DNA from: Candidatus Eisenbergiella merdigallinarum
GTDB lineage: Bacteria > Bacillota > Clostridia > Lachnospirales > Lachnospiraceae
Reading direction: 5' to 3'
Assembly (NCBI GenBank): GCA_019119355.1
Contig: DWXE01000010.1
Span: 1-64,000, forward strand
DNA length: 64,000 nucleotides
The translations under genes were made by a program, and so were the position numbers. This document shows, one piece after another, positions 16,621-24,923 of this stretch. The stretch's first letter is position 1. Every line of letters begins with the position of its first letter. A model generated the notes under the pieces. That model did not search any database and was not told the DNA's origin. It worked only from the letters and a program-made list of their open reading frames with translations.

Positions 16621-17835
16621 TTGAAGATTTTGATCGCGGAAGACGAAAGGAACACGAGAAACGCGCTGGCCGAATGCGTCCGGGGATTTGGGTTTTGCTT
16701 CGAACAGATCCTGCTTGCCCAAAACGGGCGTCAGGCGTTTGCGCTGTTCGAAAAGGAGCGGCCGGAAATCGTGATTACGGATATTCGGATGCCGGGCGGG
16801 GACGGGATGGAGCTGGCGGAGCGAATTTACCGGATGGATGGAAACGCGGCCATCATCTTTTTGACCGCTTATTCGGAGCTGGATCTGATGAAGGAGGCGA
16901 TTCACGTCAGCGCGGTAGACTATATTCTGAAACCGGTATCCCCTCTGGAACTGCAACTGGCGGTCAGAAAAGCCATGGAAAAGACCAACAGCTTTGCCAG
17001 AAAAAATACGGCGCTTTTGCAGGAAATCTTCTTTCGAAATCTTCTGATCGACGGGCAGAGCTATTCCCCGAAGGAATATCGACAGATACAAAGAGAACTG
17101 GGGCTCCCCGACGAACGGTTTCAATTCGTGCTGTTCGTCATTGAAAACCTGAATCTGGTGGAGTATCGGAAAGCGGAAGCCATCTCCTTCGACATGAGCC
17201 AGGCGGGAAAAATTATCCGGAAGGGATTGGGAAACTTCCCGTTTTTGTACAGTCTCATCCATTCCGACCGCCGGATTTTGACGGTCTGCGGAATGGAAAC
17301 AGAACTGTCTGAAAAGGAGCTGGAAGAGGCGGGCGCGCGCCTGGGGATGCTGATCTATGAGGAGTATTTTGAGAAAGCCGTCATCAAAGTGGGAAGGATC
17401 AAAAAGGAACTGTTCCGGCTGAAGGACAACCCGGAAGAATATGTGGAAATTAGACCCTCATATACGATTCCGACGCTGTCCGATAAAAAGATCATCGCGC
17501 AAAAGGACAGGATGATCGTGGAGAAAATTCATCAGATCATTGCCGCGAATTATGAGGATCCGGGGCTGAAGGTAAACGATATGGCGAATCGGCTGTGCTA
17601 TACCAGCGCCTATCTTTGCATGATTTATAAGAAGGTGACTGGAATGACCATCAACGACGCCCTGAACCTGTACCGGATCGAAAAGAGCAGGCAGCTTTTG
17701 GCGGACGATTCCCTGAAAATGGCGGAAATAGCGGCGAGGGCAGGATACAGCAATGAAAATTACTTCAGCAAAGTCTTTAAAAAGTATGAGGGAGTTTCTC
17801 CGAAAGAGTATCGCGGGAAGCGATGGAACGGATGA
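16621..17835 (+). CDS. Response regulator, YesN type (receiver + AraC DNA-binding domain)
   Basis: 404 residues. The N-terminal receiver has the acidic pocket (AEDE, residues 6-9), phospho-acceptor Asp54 (VITDIRMPGGDG) and Lys104 (YILKPVSP). After a variable middle, a C-terminal AraC/XylS domain (about 295-400) shows two helix-turn-helix units: VNDMANRLCYTSAYLCMIYK and MAEIAARAGYSNENYFSKVF. With the YesM kinase next door it forms a two-component system controlling nearby sugar genes. The start appears to be TTG 16621 with GGGAGGAGAG upstream. Its likely targets are the paired 16-bp elements at 10241 and 13064 (inference). Confidence 0.92.
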   Translation: MKILIAEDERNTRNALAECVRGFGFCFEQILLAQNGRQAFALFEKERPEIVITDIRMPGGDGMELAERIYRMDGNAAIIFLTAYSELDLMKEAIHVSAVDYILKPVSPLELQLAVRKAMEKTNSFARKNTALLQEIFFRNLLIDGQSYSPKEYRQIQRELGLPDERFQFVLFVIENLNLVEYRKAEAISFDMSQAGKIIRKGLGNFPFLYSLIHSDRRILTVCGMETELSEKELEEAGARLGMLIYEEYFEKAVIKVGRIKKELFRLKDNPEEYVEIRPSYTIPTLSDKKIIAQKDRMIVEKIHQIIAANYEDPGLKVNDMANRLCYTSAYLCMIYKKVTGMTINDALNLYRIEKSRQLLADDSLKMAEIAARAGYSNENYFSKVFKKYEGVSPKEYRGKRWNG

Positions 17836-19561
17836 GTACGGAATTTCCCTTTTATGGAAGAGCCCGTTTATTCGAAGGATCTATCTGATGAATCTGTTGA
17901 TCGCGGCGGCGGCTACGGGGCTGTTCGGCATGTATCTTTATGCCAGCACATTTTCGCAGGCCAGGGAGCAACTGCTGGAAAATTCCAGAAAAACCATGAG
18001 GGAAGTGACGTCCGACATCGAAGCGTCGGTCAGAAGGATGGAAACCCAGGCGGCCGGAATGATTCTGAACGAGTCGTTTCGGGAGAGCGTCGCGGGGCTG
18101 AAGGAAAAATCGTCCACAGAGCTGTACGACAGTTTTCTCGCACTGAATGAGCTGTGCATCGATGCGGAAAATATGGACGGGATCTACCGGGTTTTCCTCG
18201 TTTTTACGGACCGTTATAAAATGATGAACAACGCAGAGCGGATTTTTTATGATGATATGGGGGTTGCGGACGCAGCGGCGGGACAGAGCAGATTTTGGAT
18301 CCGGGGAAACGAAAAGATTCCGGGGGAGTATATTTATGGGGTGCGCGCGGATGCGGGCGACGGGGAGAGCGCATTTCTCCTGTTCCAGTTACAGGAAAAG
18401 GTGCGGAAACAGTGGATGGAACAGATGGCCTTTTCGCCGGGCGGAAAGAGCTTCCTGGCGCGGCAGCAGGACGGCAGCGGCGATGCGCTGTGGGAAAAAG
18501 CCATGGAGAAAATCGCCGCAGGCGGCGGAAGGACCGGCGATTTCGTGATGCGAACGGAGGAAAGAACATATTCCGTCCTGTTCGAAGGGGTGGGGGGAAC
18601 CCCTTTTTATGCGGTTTCCTGTCTTCCCGTTTCGGATATCGAAAAGCAGGCCATGGATTCCGTGAGGGGGATGTTTTTCATTCTGATTCCGATCTTCGCG
18701 GTGGTGATCGCGGTTTCGTATGTGGCGTCCGTACGCATAACCCGACACCTTCGCAGGCTGGTTTTCCAAATGGATCAGGTGTATCCCCGGGAAGGGCAGG
18801 CAGGAGGCGGGGGAAAAAGCAGGGATGAAATCGACAGGCTGGAGGAGGCGTTTGCCGGGCTGCAAAAACGGGTGGACCGGGCGGTACAGGAAGCGGGGCT
18901 GGCGGAAAAGAATCAGCGGATAGCGGAGCAGAGCCTGCTTCAGGCGCAGATTAACCCTCATTTTTTATACAATACGCTGGACAGCATTCACTGGCTGGCC
19001 GTGAAAATGAACGTGCCTCAGATCAGCTTTATCGTCCGGAATATGTCGGATTACTTCCGCATGGGCCTGAATGCCGGAAAGCAGGTCACAACGCTGCGAA
19101 AGGAAATCGCGCATACCGTTTCCTACTTCAATATCCAGAAATTCCGTTTTGACGACAGGATCCGGCTCTCCATCGACGTTCCGGAGGATATGCTGGAATT
19201 GCCCATGATGGTGCTGACGCTGCAGCCTGTGGTGGAAAACGCGATCCTTCACGGAATTCTGGCGGAAGAAGGCAGAAAGGGAACGATTCTGGTGAGCGGA
19301 GAAATCCTGGACGGTCAGGCGATGGTTTGCGTGGAAGACGACGGGGTGGGAATGAGCGAGGAAGAAACGGAGCGGATAAACCGCAGGCTCAGAAAAGGAG
19401 AACGCACGAAAGACGGAGCGGGCGGATATGGCCTGTATAACGTAAATGCCAGGATCCGCCATTATTTTGGAGAGGAGTACGGGCTGGATCTCATCAGCAG
19501 CGAGGGGGAGGGAACCACCTGCGTGCTGAGTTTTCCGATATTTTTCCAAAAAAAGGCTTGA
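17786..19561 (+). CDS. Sensor histidine kinase, YesM type
   Basis: About 591 residues. One transmembrane helix near the N-terminus (NLLIAAAATGLFGMYLY), an extracellular sensing region of about 270 residues, a second helix (FFILIPIFAVVIAVSYVASV), a HAMP linker, and a His_kinase domain with the phospho-acceptor in INPHFLYNTLDSIHW (His about 392), followed by an HATPase domain with LQPVVENAILHG and GGYGLYNVNARI. This architecture is that of YesM/LytS-type kinases. The start is uncertain: ATG 17786 lies inside the end of the regulator gene, and ATG 17888, just ahead of the first helix, has AAGGATC upstream and could be used. It is the partner of the gene at 16621. Confidence 0.9.
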   Translation: MREFLRKSIAGSDGTDEYGISLLWKSPFIRRIYLMNLLIAAAATGLFGMYLYASTFSQAREQLLENSRKTMREVTSDIEASVRRMETQAAGMILNESFRESVAGLKEKSSTELYDSFLALNELCIDAENMDGIYRVFLVFTDRYKMMNNAERIFYDDMGVADAAAGQSRFWIRGNEKIPGEYIYGVRADAGDGESAFLLFQLQEKVRKQWMEQMAFSPGGKSFLARQQDGSGDALWEKAMEKIAAGGGRTGDFVMRTEERTYSVLFEGVGGTPFYAVSCLPVSDIEKQAMDSVRGMFFILIPIFAVVIAVSYVASVRITRHLRRLVFQMDQVYPREGQAGGGGKSRDEIDRLEEAFAGLQKRVDRAVQEAGLAEKNQRIAEQSLLQAQINPHFLYNTLDSIHWLAVKMNVPQISFIVRNMSDYFRMGLNAGKQVTTLRKEIAHTVSYFNIQKFRFDDRIRLSIDVPEDMLELPMMVLTLQPVVENAILHGILAEEGRKGTILVSGEILDGQAMVCVEDDGVGMSEEETERINRRLRKGERTKDGAGGYGLYNVNARIRHYFGEEYGLDLISSEGEGTTCVLSFPIFFQKKA

Positions 19562-19600
19562 CTTTTCCCAGAGACAGGTCTACAATCCATTTCAGAAAGC

Positions 19601-19644
19601 AAAGGTGCCGTCGGATAAGAGATCCGCGACACCTTTCTTTTTTG
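19601..19644 (+). terminator. Terminator after the kinase gene
   Basis: AAAGGTG and CACCTTT arms with inner CGGAT/ATCCG pairing, then CTTTTTTG. Good rho-independent form. Confidence 0.75.
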
Positions 19645-19700
19645 CAGATGCTGGGAAATGAGAAATCCGTGTGTCTGCTTTCAAAATAACCGGACGGCAC

Positions 19701-19753
19701 AAAGGCGTGTATCCCTGCGAACTGGCAGCAGGGGACGCGCCTTTTTCTTTTTT
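19701..19753 (+). terminator. Second terminator, in the leader region of the amt gene
   Basis: AAAGGCG and CGCCTTT outer arms with CCCTGC/GCAGGG inner arms, followed by T5-C-T6. It ends 62 bp before the Amt start and 57 bp after the first terminator, so it may be an attenuator in the amt leader rather than a duplicate end for the kinase operon. Confidence 0.65.
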
Positions 19754-19814
19754 GGAATTGCCGGTGCAGCTCAGAGCCGGCGGGCCGGAAGGTTGGAAAG
19801 AGGAGGATTGAGAT

Positions 19815-21545
19815 ATGTTTTCATCTACAGATGTCATGTGGACTTTGATCGGCGGGATCCTGGTATTCTTCATGCAGGCCGGATTCGCGCTCTGCGAGGC
19901 GGGCCTCACCCGGGCGAAAAATACGGGAAATATCCTGATGAAGAACATGATGGACTTCTGCATCGGGACGCCCTGTTACTGGCTGGTGGGCTTCGGCCTG
20001 ATGTTCGCCGGGGCGGGGCCCCTGATCGGCGGCCTGGATCCGCTGATCCGGGGGAGCTACGATTTCGGATCGCTTCCCACCTGGTGTTATGCGTTTTTCC
20101 AGACCGTGTTCTGCGCCACGGCGGCGACCATCGTGTCGGGATCCATGGCGGAGCGGACAAATTTTAAGGCCTATTGCCTTTACAGCGCAGCCATCAGCCT
20201 GGTGGTTTATCCTATCTCGGGGCACTGGATCTGGGGCGGCGGCTGGCTGTCCGTTTTGAACTTCCACGATTTCGCGGGATCCGCCTGCGTCCATATGGTG
20301 GGCGGCCTGGTGGCCTGCCTGGGTGCGGCGATCCTGGGGCCCAGAATCGGAAAGTACGGAAAGGACGGGAAGGCGAGAGCGATTCCCGGGCACAATATGA
20401 CCGCCTGCGCCCTGGGCGTTTTCATCCTGTGGTTCTGCTGGTTCGGATTTAACGGAGGATCCACGGTCGCCATGAGCACCGACGCGGATATGGAGCTGGC
20501 CTCCCTGGTCATGTTTAACACCAATATGGCGGCGGCGGTGGCCACCTGCGTGGCGATGATCTTCACCTGGCTGCGTTACGGAAAGCCGGACGTCTCCATG
20601 ACGTTCAACGCGGCGCTGGCCGGCCTCGTGGCGGTTACGGCGGGCTGCGACTGCGTGACCCCTGTAGGCGCGTTCTTCATCGGCGCGGTGGCCGGGATCC
20701 TGGTGGTGCTTTCCGTGGAATTCTTTGACAATATCGCAAAGATCGACGATCCTGTTGGCGCTATATCCGTCCACATGGTAAACGGGATGTGGGGAACGAT
20801 CGCAGTGGGCCTGTTTTCCAACGGCGGCGACGGCGTCGGGGTTGGCCTGTTTTACGGCGGCGGCCTGAGGCAGCTGGGGGTCCAGCTCCTGGGAATCGTT
20901 ACCGTTTCGGCTTACGTTCTCGCGGTGATGTTCGTGATTTTCAAACTGATCGATAAGACCGTGGGCCTGCGCGTCCCTGCCGAAGTGGAAATCGACGGTC
21001 TGGATATCCATGAGCACGGCCTCGTATCCGCATATGCGGGCTTCGCCATCTCCGAGGTATCCAATCCTGATATGGAAATCAACGAAAATACGGATCTGGG
21101 CGAAGACGATATCGCAAAAGCCACAAAACGGCAGATCGACGCGGCCGTGAAGGTGGTGAAATCCACGACGGCGGACGGCGCCGGCGAAACGGGCATGCAC
21201 AAAGTCAGCATCATATGCAGGCTGTCCAGATTTGACGCCCTGAAAAAGAAGCTCAACGATCTGGGCGTGACGGGGATTACCATGACGCAGGTGATGGGCT
21301 GCGGCGTCCAGAGAGGGTCCAGCGAGAAATACCGCGGGGTGGAAATGGACGCAAACCTCCTGCCCAAGATCAAGGTGGAAGTGGTGATCAGCAAGATACC
21401 GGTGGACTCCGTGATCAGCGCGGCGAAGGAAGCGCTCTATACCGGACATATCGGGGACGGGAAGATCTTCGTCTACGATGTGGCGAGAGTGGTTAAGGTG
21501 AGAACGGGCGAAGAGGATTACGCCGCCCTGCAGGACGTGGAATAA
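19815..21545 (+). CDS. Ammonium channel Amt fused to a P-II (GlnK-like) domain
   Basis: 576 residues. Residues 1 to about 400 are an ammonium channel with eleven hydrophobic segments (FFMQAGFALCEAGLTRAKN, WIWGGGWLSVLNFHDFAGS, HMVNGMWGTIAVGLF). After a linker of about 50 residues the C-terminal 110 form a P-II domain: KVSIICRLSRFDALKKKL, GVTGITMTQVMGCG, GDGKIFVYDVARV, RTGEED. In ordinary bacteria P-II is a separate protein that plugs the channel when nitrogen is plentiful; here channel and plug are one chain. The T-loop reads EKYRGVEMDANLLPK: the Tyr equivalent to E. coli GlnB Tyr51 is not there, so uridylylation at that site is not expected. ATG 19815 follows AAAGAGGAGG. Confidence 0.92.
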   Translation: MFSSTDVMWTLIGGILVFFMQAGFALCEAGLTRAKNTGNILMKNMMDFCIGTPCYWLVGFGLMFAGAGPLIGGLDPLIRGSYDFGSLPTWCYAFFQTVFCATAATIVSGSMAERTNFKAYCLYSAAISLVVYPISGHWIWGGGWLSVLNFHDFAGSACVHMVGGLVACLGAAILGPRIGKYGKDGKARAIPGHNMTACALGVFILWFCWFGFNGGSTVAMSTDADMELASLVMFNTNMAAAVATCVAMIFTWLRYGKPDVSMTFNAALAGLVAVTAGCDCVTPVGAFFIGAVAGILVVLSVEFFDNIAKIDDPVGAISVHMVNGMWGTIAVGLFSNGGDGVGVGLFYGGGLRQLGVQLLGIVTVSAYVLAVMFVIFKLIDKTVGLRVPAEVEIDGLDIHEHGLVSAYAGFAISEVSNPDMEINENTDLGEDDIAKATKRQIDAAVKVVKSTTADGAGETGMHKVSIICRLSRFDALKKKLNDLGVTGITMTQVMGCGVQRGSSEKYRGVEMDANLLPKIKVEVVISKIPVDSVISAAKEALYTGHIGDGKIFVYDVARVVKVRTGEEDYAALQDVE

Positions 21546-21561
21546 AACGAAAAAAGTCCGG

Positions 21562-21590
21562 TTGAACATATGTACGATTCGGGATATAAT
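21562..21590 (+). promoter_or_regulatory. SOS promoter with LexA-box-like operator
   Basis: TTGAAC (21562-21567), 17-bp spacer, TATAAT (21585-21590). GAACATATGTAC (21564-21575) matches the Bacillus-type LexA box GAAC-N4-GTTC except for one base and overlaps the -35 box, so LexA binding would block the promoter. Confidence 0.65.
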
Positions 21591-21610
21591 AAGAAAAAGG
21601 AAGGGATGAT

Positions 21611-23137
21611 ATGAAGGACCGGACTTATCTCGCAATCGATCTGAAATCTTTTTATGCTTCCGTGGAGTGCATGGAACGGGGTCTGGATCCGCTTACCACC
21701 AATCTGGTGGTGGCGGATCTTTCCCGTACGGAAAAAACCATCTGCCTGGCGGTATCCCCCTCCCTGAAGGAATACGGGATTCCCGGCAGAGCCCGCCTGT
21801 TCGAGGTGATCCAGAAGGTGGCGGAGGAAAACGGCCGGCGCAGGGCGGCGTATCCGGAGATGGAAGGGGAATCCTGCGACGCGAAGGAGCTTTCGCAGAA
21901 TCCGGCGCTGAAAGCGTCCTGGCTGACGGCGACGCCCAGGATGTCTCTCTATCTGGAGTACAGCGCCCGCATCCACGGAATCTATCTGAACTACATCGCG
22001 CCGGAGGATATTCACGTCTATTCCATCGATGAGGCGTTTCTGGACGTGACGGATTATCTGCAGGCCTATCGCCTCACCGCCCATGAGCTGGCGGGCAGGA
22101 TCATCCGGGACGTGCTGCGCCGGACGGGAATCGTGGCCACAGCGGGGATCGGGCCGAACCTCTACCTCTGTAAGGCGGCTCTGGATATCGTGGCCAAGCA
22201 CGTGCCCGCCGATGCGGACGGCGTGCGGATTGCCAGCCTGGACGAAAAGAGTTACCGCCGCCTGCTCTGGGGGCATCGTCCGCTGACGGATTTCTGGCGG
22301 ATCGGCAGGGGAACGGCCCGCAGGCTGGAAGAGGCGGGCATTTTCACCATGGGCGACGTGGCGAGATGTTCCCTGGGGAAGCCGGATGATTTTTACAACG
22401 AAGAGCTTTTGTACCGGCTGCTGGGGGTCAATGCGGAGCTGCTCATCGATCACGCCTGGGGGCTGGAGCCGTGTACCATCGCGGATATCAAAGCCTTCCG
22501 CCCCCAGTCCAACAGCCTGGGAGCCGGGCAGGTGCTGCAGTGCCCTCACGATTTCGAAAAGGCGGGGCTGGTGCTTCGGGAGATGGCGGACGGCCTCGCC
22601 CTGAATCTGGTGGAAAAAGGGCTGGTGACGGACCAGCTGGTGCTGACGGTGGGCTATGACCGGGATAGCCTGAAGGATCCGAAGGTCCGTAAGTCCCTGG
22701 CCGGGGCCATTTCCAGGGACCGGTACGGAAGGGAGATCCCTTCCCATGCCCACGGGACGGCGAATCTGGAAAACCGCACGTCCTCCGGCAGGAAAATGAC
22801 GGAGGCGGCCATGCGGCTGTACGGGGAGATCGTGAATCCGTCCCTTTTGATCCGCAGGCTGAATCTGACGGCCTGTCACGTGGTGCCGGAGCGGGAAGCG
22901 GCGCAGGAAGAGGAATTCCATCAGCTGGAACTGTTCGCGGACTGGGGGGAGGAACCGCAGCGGGACCGGAGCAGGGAGCGGGAAAAGGAAGCGCGGGAGC
23001 GGGAGAAAAAGATGCAGAAAGCCGTGCTGGAGATCCGGCAGAAGTTCGGCAAGAACGCGGTGCTCAAGGGAATGAGCCTGCAGGAAGGGGCGACTGCCCG
23101 GGAGAGAAACGAACAGATCGGAGGACATAAGGCATGA
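21611..23137 (+). CDS. Y-family DNA polymerase (DinB/UmuC type)
   Basis: 508-residue translesion polymerase. The catalytic palm motifs are clear: YLAIDLKSFYASVE at residues 5-18 and IHVYSIDEAFLDVTDYL near 136-152 supply the metal-binding acidic residues. The helix-hairpin-helix part (RIGRGTARRLEEAGIFTMGD) and a little-finger region follow. A basic, Arg/Glu-rich tail after residue 440 is longer than in E. coli DinB and typical of Firmicutes UvrX/YqjW-like enzymes. It copies damaged DNA with low fidelity and is usually SOS-induced, in line with the LexA-like box upstream. The stop overlaps the YolD-like gene by 4 bp. Confidence 0.92.
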   Translation: MKDRTYLAIDLKSFYASVECMERGLDPLTTNLVVADLSRTEKTICLAVSPSLKEYGIPGRARLFEVIQKVAEENGRRRAAYPEMEGESCDAKELSQNPALKASWLTATPRMSLYLEYSARIHGIYLNYIAPEDIHVYSIDEAFLDVTDYLQAYRLTAHELAGRIIRDVLRRTGIVATAGIGPNLYLCKAALDIVAKHVPADADGVRIASLDEKSYRRLLWGHRPLTDFWRIGRGTARRLEEAGIFTMGDVARCSLGKPDDFYNEELLYRLLGVNAELLIDHAWGLEPCTIADIKAFRPQSNSLGAGQVLQCPHDFEKAGLVLREMADGLALNLVEKGLVTDQLVLTVGYDRDSLKDPKVRKSLAGAISRDRYGREIPSHAHGTANLENRTSSGRKMTEAAMRLYGEIVNPSLLIRRLNLTACHVVPEREAAQEEEFHQLELFADWGEEPQRDRSREREKEAREREKKMQKAVLEIRQKFGKNAVLKGMSLQEGATARERNEQIGGHKA

Positions 23138-23547
23138 GGGACAGCTATGAAGATATCATGGACCTGTCGCGCCCGGTATCGCGGCGGCATCCGCCCATGC
23201 CGAACGCGGAGCGGGCGGCGCAGTTTTTCCCCTTCGACGCCCTGGGATTTCAGGCCACGGTGCGGGAAGAAGAGCGGCTGACGCAGGAGAGGATTCTGCT
23301 GGATGAGGATGCCAGGGCGGTTTTGGACCACAGGCTGTCCGAGCTGCGGCAGAAGATCCGGCAGCGCCCGATGGTGAGCGTAACCTGGTTCGTCCCGGAC
23401 GGGCGCAAGGAGGGAGGCTCCTGTGTCACGGCTGTCAAAAGGGCGAAGAAGCTGGAGGAATCCGAAAGGGTTCTGATTCTGGAGGACGGCTGCCGGATCC
23501 CGCTGGAGGATATACTCGCCCTGTCCGGACCGCTGCCGGAAATGTGA
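23134..23547 (+). CDS. YolD-like protein
   Basis: 137-residue small protein of the YolD-like family, which in Firmicutes sits next to UvrX/YqjW-type Y-family polymerases and is thought to assist them. Recognised from RAAQFFPFDALGFQATVREEE near residues 28-50 and the beta-rich C-terminal half (MVSVTWFVPDGRKEGG, ILEDGCRIPLEDILAL). Its ATG overlaps the TGA of the polymerase gene (ATGA), so the two are made together under the same SOS promoter. Confidence 0.85.
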   Translation: MRDSYEDIMDLSRPVSRRHPPMPNAERAAQFFPFDALGFQATVREEERLTQERILLDEDARAVLDHRLSELRQKIRQRPMVSVTWFVPDGRKEGGSCVTAVKRAKKLEESERVLILEDGCRIPLEDILALSGPLPEM

Positions 23548-23590
23548 ATCCGATAGCCAAAACGAATGAAACAGGATAGGAAACGGGTAT

Positions 23591-23619
23591 TTGCCTTTCG
23601 GGAGGAAGGGCCTTATAAT
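23591..23619 (+). promoter_or_regulatory. Promoter of the aldo/keto reductase gene
   Basis: TTGCCT (23591-23596), 17-bp spacer, TATAAT (23614-23619), 45 bp ahead of ATG 23665. Confidence 0.65.
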
Positions 23620-23664
23620 GAGAAACAAAAAGGTTTCCACAGAGGAAGAAAGGAGTCTGGAGAA

Positions 23665-24798
23665 ATGATCGCGAAAGATTTTCAGAATTTGAAGCTGTCC
23701 GCGCTGGGAATGGGGGCCATGCGCCTTCCGGTCATCAACGGGGACGACGCCAGGGTCGATGAAGCGGCCGTAGAGCGGATGGTGGATTACGCCATCGCCC
23801 ACGGGATCAATTATTTTGACACCGCCTGGGGATATCATAACGGCCAGTCCGAGCTGGCGATGGGAAGGGCGCTGAAAAGATATCCCAGGGAATCGTTCTG
23901 CCTGGCGGATAAATTTCCGGGCTACGATTTGTCCAACATGGGCAGGGTGCGCCAGATTTTCGAAGAGCAGCTGAAGAAATGCCAGGTGGAGTATTTCGAT
24001 TTTTACCTGTTCCACAACGTCTGCGAGATGAACATCGACGCCTATCTGGATGAAAAATACGGCATTTTCCGGTATCTGACGGAGCAGAAGAAGGCCGGAA
24101 GGATCCGCCATCTTGGCTTTTCCGCCCACGGCAGCTACGATGTGATGAAGCGTTTCCTGGATGCCTACGGGCGGGAGATGGAATTTTGTCAGATTCAGCT
24201 GAACTGGCTGGACTGGGATTTCCAGGATGCGAAGGCGAAGGTGGAGCTTCTGGATTCCTGGGGGATCCCCGTATGGGTGATGGAACCTCTTCGCGGCGGC
24301 AGGCTGGCGTCTCTGGATCCGGAGGATGAAGCGGCGCTGAAGGAAATGAGGCCCGACGAGGAGATTCCCGCCTGGGCGTTCCGGTTTTTGCAGTCCCTTC
24401 CTCAGGTGGTAGTGGTGCTCTCCGGCATGTCCAACATGGAGCAGCTTCAGGAAAACATCCGCACCTTCGAAGAGGAGAGACCTCTGGACGAAGGGGAGAA
24501 AGAGGCGCTTTTGCGGATCGCGGACGGGATGGTGAAAAAGATCGCCCTGCCCTGTACGGCGTGCCGCTACTGCACGAGCCACTGCCCGAAGGGCCTGGCG
24601 ATACCGGACCTTTTGGCCCTGTACAACGAGCATTGCTTTACGGGAGGCGGTTTCATCGCGCCCATGGCCCTTTCGGCCATTTCCAGAGAAAAGTGGCCCA
24701 CCGCCTGCATCGGATGCAGAAGCTGCGAGAAAGTCTGTCCGCAGCAGATTAAAATTTCCGAAGCCATGGCGGATTTCGGAAATCGCCTGGGAGCGTAA
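23665..24798 (+). CDS. Aldo/keto reductase with C-terminal 4Fe-4S ferredoxin domain
   Basis: 377 residues. The first 270 form an aldo/keto reductase barrel: NYFDTAWGYHNGQSE with the catalytic Asp-Tyr pair near residues 53-58, LADKFPG with Lys, and IRHLGFSAHG. The C-terminal 95 carry two cysteine clusters, CTACRYCTSHCPKGL and CIGCRSCEKVCPQQI, for two [4Fe-4S] centres. This fusion is common in anaerobic Clostridia; the clusters suggest ferredoxin-linked rather than purely NADPH-linked chemistry. ATG 23665 follows AAAGGAG; an upstream ATG at 23566 lies ahead of the promoter and is rejected. The substrate is unknown. Confidence 0.9.
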   Translation: MIAKDFQNLKLSALGMGAMRLPVINGDDARVDEAAVERMVDYAIAHGINYFDTAWGYHNGQSELAMGRALKRYPRESFCLADKFPGYDLSNMGRVRQIFEEQLKKCQVEYFDFYLFHNVCEMNIDAYLDEKYGIFRYLTEQKKAGRIRHLGFSAHGSYDVMKRFLDAYGREMEFCQIQLNWLDWDFQDAKAKVELLDSWGIPVWVMEPLRGGRLASLDPEDEAALKEMRPDEEIPAWAFRFLQSLPQVVVVLSGMSNMEQLQENIRTFEEERPLDEGEKEALLRIADGMVKKIALPCTACRYCTSHCPKGLAIPDLLALYNEHCFTGGGFIAPMALSAISREKWPTACIGCRSCEKVCPQQIKISEAMADFGNRLGA

Positions 24799-24807
24799 AG
24801 GCGAAAA

Positions 24808-24852
24808 GCTCTCTTTATGGCGGCGGTTTTTACCGCCTCTCATAAAGGGAGC
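24808..24852 (+). terminator. Terminator of the aldo/keto reductase gene
   Basis: GCTCTCTTTATG pairs with CATAAAGGGAGC (one G-U), with an inner GGCGG/CCGCC stem and TTTTTA loop, followed by ATTTTTATA. Confidence 0.75.
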
Positions 24853-24899
24853 ATTTTTATACGGTTAGGAAAATTCTTTTCCTAACCGTATAAAAATGC
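24851..24899. repeat. Perfect 23-bp inverted repeat (bidirectional terminator?)
   Basis: Left arm 24851-24873 starts GCATTTTTATACGG and right arm 24877-24899 is its exact reverse complement; the loop is TTC. It lies between convergent transcripts, so it may stop transcription from both sides, but the length and perfection are unusual for a simple terminator. Confidence 0.8.
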
Positions 24900-24923
24900 C
24901 GGTGAATCGCACTGCGGCGGGAA

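Noticed and set aside
19645-19760. ANTAR-type dual hairpin controlling amt
   Set aside because: The hairpin next to the terminator has loop GAACTG, which does not fit the A1/G4 hexaloop rule, and a matching first hairpin is not evident.
21546-21610. The MFS, amt or polymerase genes as parts of a mobile element
   Set aside because: No integrase, transposase, attachment repeats or composition break around these genes.
19821-21635. 604-residue open frame antisense to the Amt-PII gene
   Set aside because: Typical GC-rich shadow frame rich in His, Arg and Gln with no recognisable domain; the sense strand encodes an obvious transporter.
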